This document shows, piece by piece, positions 8,750 through 19,873 of a stretch of 58,494 nt of DNA. Source of the stretch: Saprospiraceae bacterium (GTDB lineage: Bacteria > Bacteroidota > Bacteroidia > Chitinophagales > Saprospiraceae); assembly GCA_024762995.1 (NCBI GenBank), contig JANTGI010000004.1:1-58494 (forward strand). The letters run 5' to 3'. The notes under the pieces are model-generated. The model did no database searches. It was not told where the DNA came from and saw only the letters and a list, made by a program, of their open reading frames with translations. The position numbers and the translations under genes are program-made. Positions within the stretch are counted from its first letter, which is position 1. Each line of letters opens with the position of its first letter.

Positions 8750-9223
8750 ATGTCGATACACCAATTCAAAGTGAAGTCCATAGATGGAGGGATGATTGAT
8801 TTTGCCGATTTTAAGGGCAAAAAATTGATGGTGGTCAATGTCGCATCCGAGTGTGGTTTTACCAATCAGTTTGCGCAATTGCAGGAGTTGCACGAGAAAT
8901 ATGGCGACAAAATAGAGGTAATTGGCTTTCCTAGTAATGATTTTGGCGGGCAAGAGCCCAAGAGTGAAGCGGAGATTTTAGATTTTTGCCGCAAGGAGTA
9001 TCACGTGACTTTTCCCCTTACGGAAAAAGTAAAAATCAAGGGACGCAACAAGCACCCTGTGTATAATTGGCTCACCAAAAGCAGCGCCAACGGCAAAATG
9101 GATAGTAAGGTCGGGTGGAATTTTCAAAAGTATTTGATTAATGAAGACGGGGAATTAGATGCGATGTTGTCACCGGCCAATCCGCCTATTTGTGAAGTCG
9201 TCTTGGCTTGGTTAGGGGAGTAG
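8750..9223 (+). CDS. Glutathione peroxidase family thiol peroxidase
   Basis: A 157-residue cytoplasmic protein of the glutathione peroxidase family, which reduces hydrogen peroxide and lipid hydroperoxides. The active-site block is VNVASECGFTNQF, with a cysteine (C35) where animal enzymes have selenocysteine. The catalytic Gln is in FGGQEP and the catalytic Trp/Asn in VGWNFQKYL. Bacterial Cys-type members usually take electrons from thioredoxin rather than glutathione. The stop codon lies inside a 30-bp palindromic repeat (9219-9248). It is monocistronic as far as can be seen. Confidence 0.92.
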   Translation: MSIHQFKVKSIDGGMIDFADFKGKKLMVVNVASECGFTNQFAQLQELHEKYGDKIEVIGFPSNDFGGQEPKSEAEILDFCRKEYHVTFPLTEKVKIKGRNKHPVYNWLTKSSANGKMDSKVGWNFQKYLINEDGELDAMLSPANPPICEVVLAWLGE

Positions 9224-9248
9224 AGACAAGGCACGCCTTGTCTCTACT
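9219..9248. repeat. Dispersed palindrome, copy 1 (perfect)
   Basis: The 14-bp arms AGTAGAGACAAGGC and GCCTTGTCTCTACT are perfectly complementary around AC. The peroxidase stop codon TAG (9221-9223) is part of the left arm. Four related copies lie at 17631, 23572, 25188 (degenerate) and 49407. Confidence 0.85.
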
Positions 9249-9305
9249 CGGTCCGCAACCCAATAACCACGCAGGATTCTAACCGACAAAGATCAAGTAA
9301 GGACA

Positions 9306-9318
9306 CCTAAACAGTTAC
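9306..9318 (+). repeat. CCTAAACAGTTAC leader element before holB
   Basis: CCTAAACAGTTAC lies 12 bp before the holB ATG. Near-identical words occur in the leaders at 18623-18635 (minus strand) and 23690-23702, part of a larger dispersed element described in the findings. Confidence 0.5.
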
Positions 9319-9330
9319 AATAAAAAAAGA

Positions 9331-10449
9331 ATGTTCAAAAAAATTCCCGGAAGGGAAAATATTAAACGGGAATTGAAAAATATGGTGTCCGAAAACCGGA
9401 TACCGCATGCCATAATGTTTTTGGGCCCGGAAGGGAATGGGGCCTTGGCCTTAGCATTTGCTTTTGCTCAATACTTATTGTGTAACCAAAAAGAAGAGGG
9501 GGATGCTTGTGGAGTTTGTCGCCATTGCAGACGGATTCAATCTCATACTCACCCTGATGTACATTATACCTTCCCTGTCATTTCCCGCAAGGGGATGAAT
9601 GGGATTAGCCCGGAGTTTTACGAAGAATGGCGAAACTTGCTGGCGAAGTACCCCTACCCTTCTATCAATCATTGGATGGATGTGCTGGGTGCAGAGAACA
9701 AGCAGTTTAATATCAATAAAAATGAATGTCAGCAAATTGTCCGTCAGCTTTCGCTAAAATCCGTCGAAGCTCCTTACAAAATTCAGATTATTTGGTTGCC
9801 CGAATATCTAGGGAAAGAAGGCAATCGCTTATTGAAAATGATGGAAGAGCCTCCTGCTGATACTCTTTTCTTTTTGGTCGCGCAAAATACAGAACATATC
9901 CTGAATACCATTATCTCTCGTTGTCAAATAATGCATATTCCTTCTTTTACGGATGAAGAAATTAAAGCGTTTGCCATCAATCAGTGGCAACTATCCGAAA
10001 ACAATGCGCAATCCATTGCGTTATTAGCGGAAGGAAATATGAGTGTGGCCTATAATATGCTGTCCGATCAAGCAGATGAACTGACTCCGATATTTGTTAA
10101 ATGGATGCGCTTGGCTTTTCAGGATCGAGACGGCAAATTGGTGGAGTTGGTGAATGAGATGGCTCAATTGGGGAGAGAGAGACAGAAGCAATTGCTTTCC
10201 TTGGGCTTGAGGTTGTTGCGGATGATGTTGTTGTCACGGATGACCGGCAGTCAACCGGAAGGGTTGGAGGATTTTGTGGCCGTATTTGTCCAAAAAATGG
10301 CCGCTTTTATTGATTATGAAGGTTTGAGCCAATTGGTAGAGCTGATGGATGCTTGTTTTTATGCGGTGGAAAGAAATGCTAATCCGAAAATTTTGTTTTT
10401 GGATGTTTCTTTCAAAATAAACGGTATCTTGCGTGGTGTGAAGGCATAA
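9331..10449 (+). CDS. holB: DNA polymerase III subunit delta prime
   Basis: The 372-residue protein is the clamp-loader delta' subunit. It has the AAA+ layout of the family. A degenerate P-loop region is at MFLGPEGNGALALAFAFA. The zinc-binding cysteines are in CGVCRHC after an upstream Cys, followed by THPDVHYTFP. Later come NEANRLLK-like residues (GNRLLKMMEEPP) and FLVAQNTEHILNTIISRC, where the SRC sensor motif is retained. Delta' opens the beta clamp together with delta and tau. The C-terminal third is helical, as expected for the collar domain. The next gene, a PSP1/RicT protein, follows 53 bp later on the same strand, an association common in this phylum and in Firmicutes (holB-yaaT). Confidence 0.9.
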   Translation: MFKKIPGRENIKRELKNMVSENRIPHAIMFLGPEGNGALALAFAFAQYLLCNQKEEGDACGVCRHCRRIQSHTHPDVHYTFPVISRKGMNGISPEFYEEWRNLLAKYPYPSINHWMDVLGAENKQFNINKNECQQIVRQLSLKSVEAPYKIQIIWLPEYLGKEGNRLLKMMEEPPADTLFFLVAQNTEHILNTIISRCQIMHIPSFTDEEIKAFAINQWQLSENNAQSIALLAEGNMSVAYNMLSDQADELTPIFVKWMRLAFQDRDGKLVELVNEMAQLGRERQKQLLSLGLRLLRMMLLSRMTGSQPEGLEDFVAVFVQKMAAFIDYEGLSQLVELMDACFYAVERNANPKILFLDVSFKINGILRGVKA

Positions 10450-10502
10450 ACGGTTTTTTTGGCCTAGAAGCTACGGGTTGGACCTTTGGAAAAATTAAAA
10501 AA

Positions 10503-11816
10503 ATGAACACAAAAGACAATAGTTCTTACTGCGCTAGCGGTGGGTGTAATAAAAAAGATACTTTTGACTGGATGTCCAAGATGGGCATTAGTGATGTGGA
10601 TGGGTTTGATTTGGTAGAAGTAAGTTTTAAGCAGGGAGTCCACAAGGAGTTTGTCCACAATCCGGCCTATTTGCAGGCCGTGACGGGAGACATGGTGGTT
10701 GTAGATGTGGGGAGTGGATATGATATTGGGCAGATTACGCTTTCCGGCGAATTGGTCAAGCTGCAAATCCATAAAAAGCGAGTCAAAAACAACACAGAAT
10801 TTGGCAAGATCATACGCTTGGCAGATAAAACCGATTTGAGCAAGCTGGACCATGCACGTAGTATCGAGATACAAACGATGATTCGTGCACGGGCGATTGT
10901 CAATTCGTTGGGATTAGAAATGAAGATTGGTGATGTGCGATATCAGGGAGATTTGCGGCAAGCCACTTTTTACTATATTGCCAATGGGCGCGTAGATTTT
11001 AGAGAGTTGATTAAGGTCTATGCCCGCGAGTTTAAGATTCGTGTCAAGATGCGCCAAGTAGGAGCCAGACAAGAGTCCGCCCTAATTGGTGGTTTGGGGT
11101 CGTGTGGGCGTGAGCTTTGTTGCTCGACTTGGTTGACGGATTTGAAGTCCGTTTCGACTGCTGCGGCCCGGTATCAAAACTTGTCTTTTAATCAAGCGAA
11201 ACTCTCCGGTCAATGTGGTCGGCTAAAATGCTGCCTGAATTTTGAGTTGGATTATTACGTGGAAGCCTTACGGGAATTTCCCAAAAATGCCCGTAAGTTG
11301 AAGACCGCTAGCGGCATCGCCAAATTGGTTAAGACGGATATTTTTCGAAAACTGATGTTTTATACTTACGACTCGGATCGCGGTCGTGGTAAGCTTTATG
11401 CCATCCCACCTGCCAAAGTAAAGGAAATTGTCGCGATGAACCGGAAAGGGGAAGAGCCCGCTAACTTGGTGGACTTACAGGTCATGATTAATGTCCCGGC
11501 CGAAGAAGATAAGTGGGATTACGAAAATGTAGGACAAGTCGTAGAGCTTCCGCCGGAAGTGAAAAATAAACGACGACGCAAAAATAACCGTCGTAAAGGT
11601 CAAGTAAATCGCCGAAAACCGACCCGCTCAAAGTCTCAAGAACAAAAAAATACCCAATCAGGCGCTACTAAAAAATCGGACAACAAATCGAAGACATCCG
11701 GAAAAACTCAAGGTAGCCAAAAACCACAGTCCGGAGCCGCCAAACCGGGAACGCAAAAAAAACGAAGACCTGCAAGAAAAAAACCAAGAAATAATCCTCC
11801 ACCCAAAAAGGACTAA
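10503..11816 (+). CDS. PSP1 domain protein, RicT (YaaT)-like
   Basis: A 437-residue cytoplasmic protein. The core (about 1-330) is a PSP1/RicT domain with conserved cysteine blocks GSCGRELCCSTWL and CGRLKCCLNFE. In Bacillus RicT these belong to an Fe-S cluster of the Ric (Y-complex) that stimulates RNase Y processing and phosphorelay. The N-terminal CASGGCNKK adds further cysteines. Unlike Bacillus RicT, the protein has a long basic, low-complexity tail of about 90 residues (NKRRRKNNRRKGQVNRRK and repeated KP/KS/QK runs), which suggests nucleic acid binding. The gene follows holB by 53 bp and is probably in its operon. Partner proteins RicA/RicF are not seen here. Confidence 0.85.
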   Translation: MNTKDNSSYCASGGCNKKDTFDWMSKMGISDVDGFDLVEVSFKQGVHKEFVHNPAYLQAVTGDMVVVDVGSGYDIGQITLSGELVKLQIHKKRVKNNTEFGKIIRLADKTDLSKLDHARSIEIQTMIRARAIVNSLGLEMKIGDVRYQGDLRQATFYYIANGRVDFRELIKVYAREFKIRVKMRQVGARQESALIGGLGSCGRELCCSTWLTDLKSVSTAAARYQNLSFNQAKLSGQCGRLKCCLNFELDYYVEALREFPKNARKLKTASGIAKLVKTDIFRKLMFYTYDSDRGRGKLYAIPPAKVKEIVAMNRKGEEPANLVDLQVMINVPAEEDKWDYENVGQVVELPPEVKNKRRRKNNRRKGQVNRRKPTRSKSQEQKNTQSGATKKSDNKSKTSGKTQGSQKPQSGAAKPGTQKKRRPARKKPRNNPPPKKD

Positions 11817-12033
11817 TCCCTGTTTGATTTGGGGACTCTTTTGATACCTGATAGTTTTTGGCTTATGGCCTGTTTAAAATATCCCGGATAGGCATCCAAA
11901 GAGGAGGCATTTCAAAATCCCATAAAGTCAAAACCAATCCCCGTTTTCATCGTTCCTAAGAAATAATGCCGGATAGTGGTCTGTCTATGTTACCAAATTG
12001 GGGGCGCTATGACCGGAAGATAAAAAAGCATTC

Positions 12034-15000
12034 ATGCTCAAAGGAATACTCGATAAGATTAATCGAAATAGAATCAGTCAGGAACTAAAAATCCATTCTG
12101 AAAAGCCGGAAGTATCCCTACTCAAAGGTGTGAAAGGTTCTTTTTTGTCGTTTTTAGTGGCGGCGTTTAACGAAAGTGAAAAGCGTCCTATGCTAATCAT
12201 TAAGGAGAACAAGGAGGAAGCTGCTTATATGCTCAATGATTTGCAAGGAATTGCGGGGCACCACCAAATTCATTTTTTGCCGGATTCCTTTAAGCGGCCG
12301 GCTCATTTTGAGATGGTGGACGCCAATAATGTTCTCGCTCGTACCGAAATAGTCAATCAATTGACGGGGACGGAAACACCCAACCCCATCATTGTGACCT
12401 ATCCCGAAGCTTTGTTTGAGAAGGTAGTGGATCCGACGGAAGTCGTGTCAAGTCGTTTGGAAGTGCGGGTCGGAGCCCTCTTGGATCAGGAAACGATGAT
12501 GGACGTCTTGTTAGAGTACGAGTTTAAGCGGGTAGATTTTGTCTATGAGCCGGGGCAGTTTTCGATACGCGGGGGCATAGTGGATGTCTTTTCATTGGGC
12601 AATCCCTGGCCGTTTCGGGTAGAGCTATTTGATGATGAAGTGGAGAGTATCCGGAGTTTTGATCCGTTGACACAATTGTCTAAAGAAGACCAAAAAGTCA
12701 TTCATATAGTGCCTGATTTTTCGGCATTGGAAGAACAGACCAAGAAGGTATCGGTGTTGGATATCCTTCCGGAAAATACGGTTGTGGTGGCTGATGACTT
12801 TCAATTTTTGTTGGATCGGCTGCAGGTTTGTTTTGAGAAAGCGGAAGAATACGGTCACAAAGTTACGGTACAGAGTGATCAGGACTTGCGTAAAATATTT
12901 AGAGAACGTGCTTTTTTGTATCCTAGGGAGACGGTGGAGCAGTTGACCAATAAGGTCGTCTGGCTGATGTCAGATACCAGTGCGGAGTTAAGGCCGGCAC
13001 AGACATTTACTTTTGACGTGTTGTCACAACCGAATTTTAGCAAGAATTTTAACTTGTTGATTGAGAACTTGCAATCGTTAAAAAAGGAAGGATATACGCT
13101 CTATATCTTTGCAGAAAATGCCCGGCAATTCACCAGATTTGAAGCCATCTTTAAGGATTTGAATGCGCAGGTCGAGTTTATAGGTGTGGAGACTGCAATA
13201 CATGAGGGTTTTATTGCGAAAGCAGAAAAAATAGTCTGTTATAGTGACCATCAAATATTTCAGCGGTTTCATGCGTATCGCTTGCGGCAGGGTTTCTCGA
13301 AAGAGAAGGCGCTTAATCTACGGATGGTAAAGGATTTGGTGCCGGGAGATTATGTGACGCATATTGATCATGGTATTGGTCGGTTTTCGGGCTTGCAGAA
13401 GATAGACATCAACGGTAATTTGCAAGAAACGGTACGACTCGTGTACAAAAATAATGACTTGCTTTATGTCAGTATCCACTCTCTGCACAAAATCTCAAAG
13501 TATGTAGGCAAGGAAGGCAAAGAACCGGTGTTGAATAAAATCGGCTCTGATGCTTGGCAGAGATTAAAAAATCGCACCAAAAGGAAGATAAAGGACATCG
13601 CCAAAGAGTTGATCACCCTTTATGCCAAGCGAAAATCTACCAAAGGCTTTGCCGCCAATCCGGACGGCTATCTCCAAAATGAGTTGGAAGCGTCCTTCTT
13701 TTTTGAAGATACACCGGACCAAGTCAAGGTGACTGCCGAAGTCAAAAAAGACATGGAAAGCGAGCAGCCCATGGATCGGTTGATTTGTGGAGATGTCGGC
13801 TTCGGGAAAACAGAAATTGCCATTCGAGCGGCATTTAAGGCGGTATTAAGTGGCAAACAGGTGGCGATTTTGGTACCGACCACGATTTTGGCCTTGCAGC
13901 ATTACAAGACTTTTTCCGAAAGGTTAAAGCCGTTTGGGACGGAAGTAGATTATGTCAATAGATTCAAAACGGCAAAGCAGAAAAGAGAAATCTTTGAAAA
14001 GCTGGAAAAAGGTACCTTGGACCTGGTGATTGGTACCCATGCGATTTTGTCCAAGAAAGTGAAATTTAAGGATTTGGGTTTGTTGGTGATTGATGAGGAG
14101 CAGAAGTTTGGCGTTGCCGCCAAAGAAAAATTACGAAGCCTAAAAGTCAATGTGGATACATTGACCATGACCGCCACGCCGATACCTAGAACGTTGCAGT
14201 TTTCTTTGATGGCTGCCCGGGACTTGTCGGTTATTCAGACGGCGCCGCCCAATCGGCAGCCGATTCATACGGAAGTGCGGACATTTCACCACGAGTTGAT
14301 TCAGGATGCCATATTGTATGAGGTAAATCGGGGCGGGCAGGTATTTTTTGTGCACAATCGCGTCAAAACTCTTCCGGATGTCACCGCTATGGTACGCAAG
14401 TTGTGCCCGGAAGTAAAAGTGACGATGGCACATGGACAAATGGAAAGCCGAAAATTAGAAGAAGAATTAATGAAGTTTGTTCGGGGAGAGATTGATGTCT
14501 TGGTTTCTACGAATATTATCGAAACCGGCTTGGATATTCCCAATGCGAATACCATGATAATCAATAATGCCAATAATTTTGGCTTGAGTGATTTGCACCA
14601 ATTGCGAGGTAGAATCGGCCGCTCCAACACCAAGGCCTATTGTTATCTTATAGCGCCACCGATGTCCACCTTGACCCAAGATGCCCGCAAACGGCTGCGC
14701 ACTATCGAGGAGCACAGCGACTTGGGCAGTGGGATAAATATCGCCATGAGAGACATGGATATTCGGGGTGCCGGCAATATATTGGGCGGCGAGCAGAGTG
14801 GTTTTATTGCGGACATCGGATATGATACTTACCAAAAAATATTGGATGAAGCCATCGAAGAATTAAAGCAGAGCGATTTTAAAGAATTATTTGATCAGGA
14901 TGATCAGCCCAAAGATGGTACTCATTTTGTCCAAGAAGTGCAGTTGGAAACCGATCAAGAATTATTAATACCCACCCATTATATTGTGAGTACTCAAGAG

Positions 15001-15420
15001 CGATTGCACCTGTACAGTCGATTTAACGATTTGAAGGACGAAGAAGGCATCGAAGCTTTCGCCAAAGAGCTGAGAGACCGTTTTGGTCGGTTGCCTAAGC
15101 AAGTATATGAGTTGTTTAATGGATTGAGAGTCAAGTGGTTGTCACGCCCGTTGGGCTTTGAGCGAGTCATCTTAAAAAATAAAAAATTACGCTGTTACTT
15201 TGTTATGAATCCGCAATCGCCATTTTATGAGACGGATGTTTTTGGAAAAATACTAGCCCTGCTTTCTGCCGGAGAAAACCCCCATAATATTAATATTAAA
15301 AAATCTAAGGATTATTTAATTTTAGCCGTTGATCATGTGAACAACTTGAAGACGGCTTTGGAGATTTTGGAATGGCTGAGCGGGGAGGTGTTGGTTGAAG
15401 AGTTGAGTGAGCATGGGTAG
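12034..15420 (+). CDS. mfd: Transcription-repair coupling factor Mfd
   Basis: Mfd recognises RNA polymerase stalled at DNA lesions, pushes it off with its translocase motor and recruits UvrA. The 1128-residue protein has the full domain series: an N-terminal UvrB-like region (GGIVDVFSLGNPWPFRVELF), the RNA polymerase interaction domain (LVPGDYVTHIDHGIGRFSGL), and a RecG-like superfamily 2 motor. The motor has Walker A GDVGFGKTE near residue 590, DEEQKFGV near 687, TATPIPRTL, and LRGRIGRSN near 857. The C-terminal TRCF domain is present. The length is normal. The gene stands alone between a PSP1 gene and a dienoyl-CoA reductase. Confidence 0.97.
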   Translation: MLKGILDKINRNRISQELKIHSEKPEVSLLKGVKGSFLSFLVAAFNESEKRPMLIIKENKEEAAYMLNDLQGIAGHHQIHFLPDSFKRPAHFEMVDANNVLARTEIVNQLTGTETPNPIIVTYPEALFEKVVDPTEVVSSRLEVRVGALLDQETMMDVLLEYEFKRVDFVYEPGQFSIRGGIVDVFSLGNPWPFRVELFDDEVESIRSFDPLTQLSKEDQKVIHIVPDFSALEEQTKKVSVLDILPENTVVVADDFQFLLDRLQVCFEKAEEYGHKVTVQSDQDLRKIFRERAFLYPRETVEQLTNKVVWLMSDTSAELRPAQTFTFDVLSQPNFSKNFNLLIENLQSLKKEGYTLYIFAENARQFTRFEAIFKDLNAQVEFIGVETAIHEGFIAKAEKIVCYSDHQIFQRFHAYRLRQGFSKEKALNLRMVKDLVPGDYVTHIDHGIGRFSGLQKIDINGNLQETVRLVYKNNDLLYVSIHSLHKISKYVGKEGKEPVLNKIGSDAWQRLKNRTKRKIKDIAKELITLYAKRKSTKGFAANPDGYLQNELEASFFFEDTPDQVKVTAEVKKDMESEQPMDRLICGDVGFGKTEIAIRAAFKAVLSGKQVAILVPTTILALQHYKTFSERLKPFGTEVDYVNRFKTAKQKREIFEKLEKGTLDLVIGTHAILSKKVKFKDLGLLVIDEEQKFGVAAKEKLRSLKVNVDTLTMTATPIPRTLQFSLMAARDLSVIQTAPPNRQPIHTEVRTFHHELIQDAILYEVNRGGQVFFVHNRVKTLPDVTAMVRKLCPEVKVTMAHGQMESRKLEEELMKFVRGEIDVLVSTNIIETGLDIPNANTMIINNANNFGLSDLHQLRGRIGRSNTKAYCYLIAPPMSTLTQDARKRLRTIEEHSDLGSGINIAMRDMDIRGAGNILGGEQSGFIADIGYDTYQKILDEAIEELKQSDFKELFDQDDQPKDGTHFVQEVQLETDQELLIPTHYIVSTQERLHLYSRFNDLKDEEGIEAFAKELRDRFGRLPKQVYELFNGLRVKWLSRPLGFERVILKNKKLRCYFVMNPQSPFYETDVFGKILALLSAGENPHNINIKKSKDYLILAVDHVNNLKTALEILEWLSGEVLVEELSEHG

Positions 15421-15529
15421 GTGGTGAGTGGTGAGTTTTTTAGTTAGATCCTGCCTTTGTCGGTTGGAAATTAATATCTTTTCGTCGTCGAATTATCGAT
15501 TTGTCGATTGGGTTATTTGCATTATGAAA

Positions 15530-15560
15530 TTGGTTTAGTTGCCGTTTTTTCCTATCTTTG
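15530..15560 (+). promoter_or_regulatory. Complete Bacteroidota promoter for the FadH-like gene
   Basis: TTGG at 15530 and TATCTTTG at 15553-15560 are separated by 19 bp, matching the TTTG-N19-TAnnTTTG pattern except for one base of the -33 element. The ATG is at 15577, so the leader would be about 10 bases. Confidence 0.55.
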
Positions 15561-15561
15561 A

Positions 15562-17586
<2,025 letters not shown>

Positions 17587-17630
17587 AGGCGTTATCGTGG
17601 AGTATTACTTGAACTTTTTGTTCGGGGAGT

Positions 17631-17660
17631 AGTAGATACAGGGCTTGCCTTGTACCTACT
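17631..17660. repeat. Dispersed palindrome, copy 2, between convergent genes
   Basis: Arms AGTAGATACAGGGC and GCCTTGTACCTACT pair with one mismatch and one G-U around TT. It lies between the convergent FadH-like and transglycosylase genes, three bases from the stop of the latter, where a bidirectional terminator would be expected. Confidence 0.8.
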
Positions 17661-17662
17661 TA

Positions 17663-18607
17663 TCAGTTTTTAGCAATCCGGATTTCATACTTATGATGCC
17701 TTTTGTTGGTAAGAGAAGTGGATTTTATCCAAGGATTATAGACTTTTAGTTGGCGGTAGCTCATGCCGTATTTTTTTGCGAAAGCTGCCCAACTGGCGAC
17801 CGGCCCTTTTACTTCCACGATGGAGTAAGGCGGCAGTTCATTGTATTTTTGGTTGGGAGAAATATTGTATCCGTAGGTTTCGGGATTTTGCATGATTTCC
17901 TTGTTTGCAATAATTCTGAAGAAATAGCGCATGGTTTCTTTATTCAGATTTAAGTCATACAAGGTCTCCCCTTTTTGCTTTTGAATGGTTCTTTTTAGGC
18001 GTGGTCCCCCCATGTTGTAGGCGGAGGCGGCGAGCGCCCAAGAGCCAAATTGGTCATGGTAATGCTTCAGATATTTGCAAGCGGCTTCGGTTGCTTTCTC
18101 CAAGTTGTTTCTTTCGTCAATCTCCTTGTTGATTTCTAATCCGTAGTAGGTACCTGTGCCTTTCATAAATTGCCAAACCCCCTTGGCGCCGGCGCCGGAA
18201 GTCGCATTGGCTAGGGAGCTTTCGGTAACGGCTAGATATTTTAGGTCATCCGGTAATCCATGCTTCGCCAAAATAGGCTCAATGATCGGAAAAACCCTTT
18301 GTGCCCTTTTGATGGCTAATATCGTGCTGGTATGGTGGTAGGCAATATGTAAAATCTCTCGATCTAATCGCTCATACACATCTTGGTTTTCGATAGGTAG
18401 GCGCTCATCCGCAAAGTAAAAATCCTTATTAAGGTCAAAGGCCCGGACCACTTGGACTTGGTGGGCATCGGAGACGGGTGCTTCCGAGGAAGAACCCATA
18501 GGCGCTTCTGCTTTAAATGCCCGGTTTTCGGGCAAATAAGAAGAAAATAAGAGTAATACAAAAGCTGTTGTGATGAACAAGCTGTAGTATCCGATACGAT
18601 TTTTCAT
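17663..18607 (-). CDS. Membrane-anchored lytic transglycosylase (SLT/MltD-like)
   Basis: A 314-residue protein with an N-terminal signal anchor (YYSLFITTAFVLLLFSSYL). The catalytic lysozyme-like domain starts with KYLAVTESSLANATS, where Glu in TESSL is the catalytic acid, and continues with GAKGVWQFMKGTGTYYGL and AASAYNMGGP, all typical of family 1D (MltD) transglycosylases. These cleave the MurNAc-GlcNAc bond to form 1,6-anhydro ends. The C-terminal segment (ASWAAFAKKYGMSYRQLKVYNPWI) is a LysM-like carbohydrate-binding unit. The ATG at 18607 is chosen because the hydrophobic segment follows directly. An in-frame upstream start at 18655 adds a polar extension that runs into a repeat element. 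Confidence 0.88.
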   Translation of the reverse strand: MKNRIGYYSLFITTAFVLLLFSSYLPENRAFKAEAPMGSSSEAPVSDAHQVQVVRAFDLNKDFYFADERLPIENQDVYERLDREILHIAYHHTSTILAIKRAQRVFPIIEPILAKHGLPDDLKYLAVTESSLANATSGAGAKGVWQFMKGTGTYYGLEINKEIDERNNLEKATEAACKYLKHYHDQFGSWALAASAYNMGGPRLKRTIQKQKGETLYDLNLNKETMRYFFRIIANKEIMQNPETYGYNISPNQKYNELPPYSIVEVKGPVASWAAFAKKYGMSYRQLKVYNPWIKSTSLTNKRHHKYEIRIAKN

Positions 18608-18622
18608 AACTAATAATTTTTG

Positions 18623-18702
18623 GTAACTATTTAGGTCTCCGCAGGTTTTTGCCATAAGATGACTATTTTCTGCCTAAAAGGAGGAGCGCTTAAATAGTTG
18701 CT
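18623..18702. repeat. Inverted copies of the CTAAAYAGTTRC element
   Basis: GTAACTATTTAGG with TCTCC (18623-18640 region) faces GGAGCGCTTAAATAGTTGC (to about 18702), forming a long imperfect inverted repeat upstream of the transglycosylase. The right half, starting GACTATTTTCTGCC at 18661, closely matches segments before DUF2851 (23656) and thrA (25269). Confidence 0.55.
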
Positions 18703-19120
18703 AATTTTTTTGAAAATACTGATGTAGTCAGCACTTCATAAAGTGTGCCATAAGGCCTACACTATAATTCTTTTCCAAGGTGACTTCTGTCTAACGAGAA
18801 AGCACCGGTTGGGAATTGTTTATTTTACCTTGCAAAGGGCGATTAAGTTACAGGAAATTATTCCACTTGGGTCATTTGGGCTTAAAAAGTCTCTTTTTTT
18901 GACTTAGGCCGATAACAGCACTTTGGAAGTTTAGCACTTTGTACCGGTTTCTATTGGTCCCATACGGTATGGAAAATACCCAAACTAAAGGCATCCCTGC
19001 GCCATAGTTCTGGTCACAGTATGTCTGTAAATTGATAGTTAAATTAAGGGGTAGGGGTTATTTTCTCGAAAGAGAAAACAAATATAATAGAAATAAGGGT
19101 GAAAATCAAGACCGGAAGAC
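18703..19120. other. Non-coding stretch between transglycosylase and DUF2480 genes
   Basis: About 420 bp without a credible reading frame. I see no RNA gene or strong hairpin in it. It should contain the promoter of the transglycosylase on the minus strand, which I could not place. Confidence 0.4.
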
Positions 19121-19660
19121 TTACTTTTTACGCTTGTAAATCGGCACTGTTGAGCAAGGCTCCCCAAACATAATGCTCTGTACATGAGGCTTCAGCCGTC
19201 GAGTCAACTCCATATAGGCGGATGGGGGAACCGGCTTTTTGCCACAGCCTTTTAGGATAATCTTGCCATCTTTGTGGGGACTTACGTCAAATTTAGCTAG
19301 AAAATCTCGATAATAGGCATCTATATATTCCTCCTTGGCGCCATGAAAGACCGTTTTGGCAAAATCACTTGATGCCACTCCTATCAGCATGTAAGCCCAC
19401 ATCGGGATAATCGCATCGGCGCTATTAAAAACCAATAACACACCATCTTGATACCGGGACCAATCATGGTCTTTGACGGCTTGCCGAAAATCCTTTTCTC
19501 GCAGTATCATGCCCCGAAACAGATAGTCTTTTAAGTCGAACTCATGCAGGGTGTCTTGCGGATAATACTGCTCCAAATTAATAGTCACCAAATCACTTTG
19601 TTGCACCTTGTTGACCAAAGGTTGGATGGGTGCGAATTTTTTGCTTTTTTCTACTTTCAT
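19121..19660 (-). CDS. DUF2480 family protein
   Basis: A 179-residue cytoplasmic protein of the Bacteroidota-restricted DUF2480 family. Recognisable blocks are VNKVQQSDLVTINLEQYYP, LFRGMILREKDFRQAVKDHD, WSRYQDGVLLVFNSADAIIP and MWAYMLIGVASS. No catalytic motif or cofactor site is evident and the function is unknown. There is no signal peptide. Compared with typical members it has a short basic N-terminal extension (MKVEKSKKF). It is not obviously in an operon: the next minus-strand gene begins 213 bp upstream of its own stop region and is a different class of protein. Confidence 0.82.
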   Translation of the reverse strand: MKVEKSKKFAPIQPLVNKVQQSDLVTINLEQYYPQDTLHEFDLKDYLFRGMILREKDFRQAVKDHDWSRYQDGVLLVFNSADAIIPMWAYMLIGVASSDFAKTVFHGAKEEYIDAYYRDFLAKFDVSPHKDGKIILKGCGKKPVPPSAYMELTRRLKPHVQSIMFGEPCSTVPIYKRKK

Positions 19661-19873
19661 TTCTTCTTTGACTGTCGTAGAATATCTAACAAGATTTTGG
19701 TTAGATGGTTGTTAAGGAACACGCCCAAAATAAATGTACTTTTTATGTGGCTTCTTTTGTGATTATTCTGCGTTGCTCATCACTCCGGTAGCCGGGCTAC
19801 CATCGCTCTTCCCGCCTTGTCTAATCCCAAAATAATCTCGCCTAATTTTGAACATTTATTCTGATTGTGTCCC

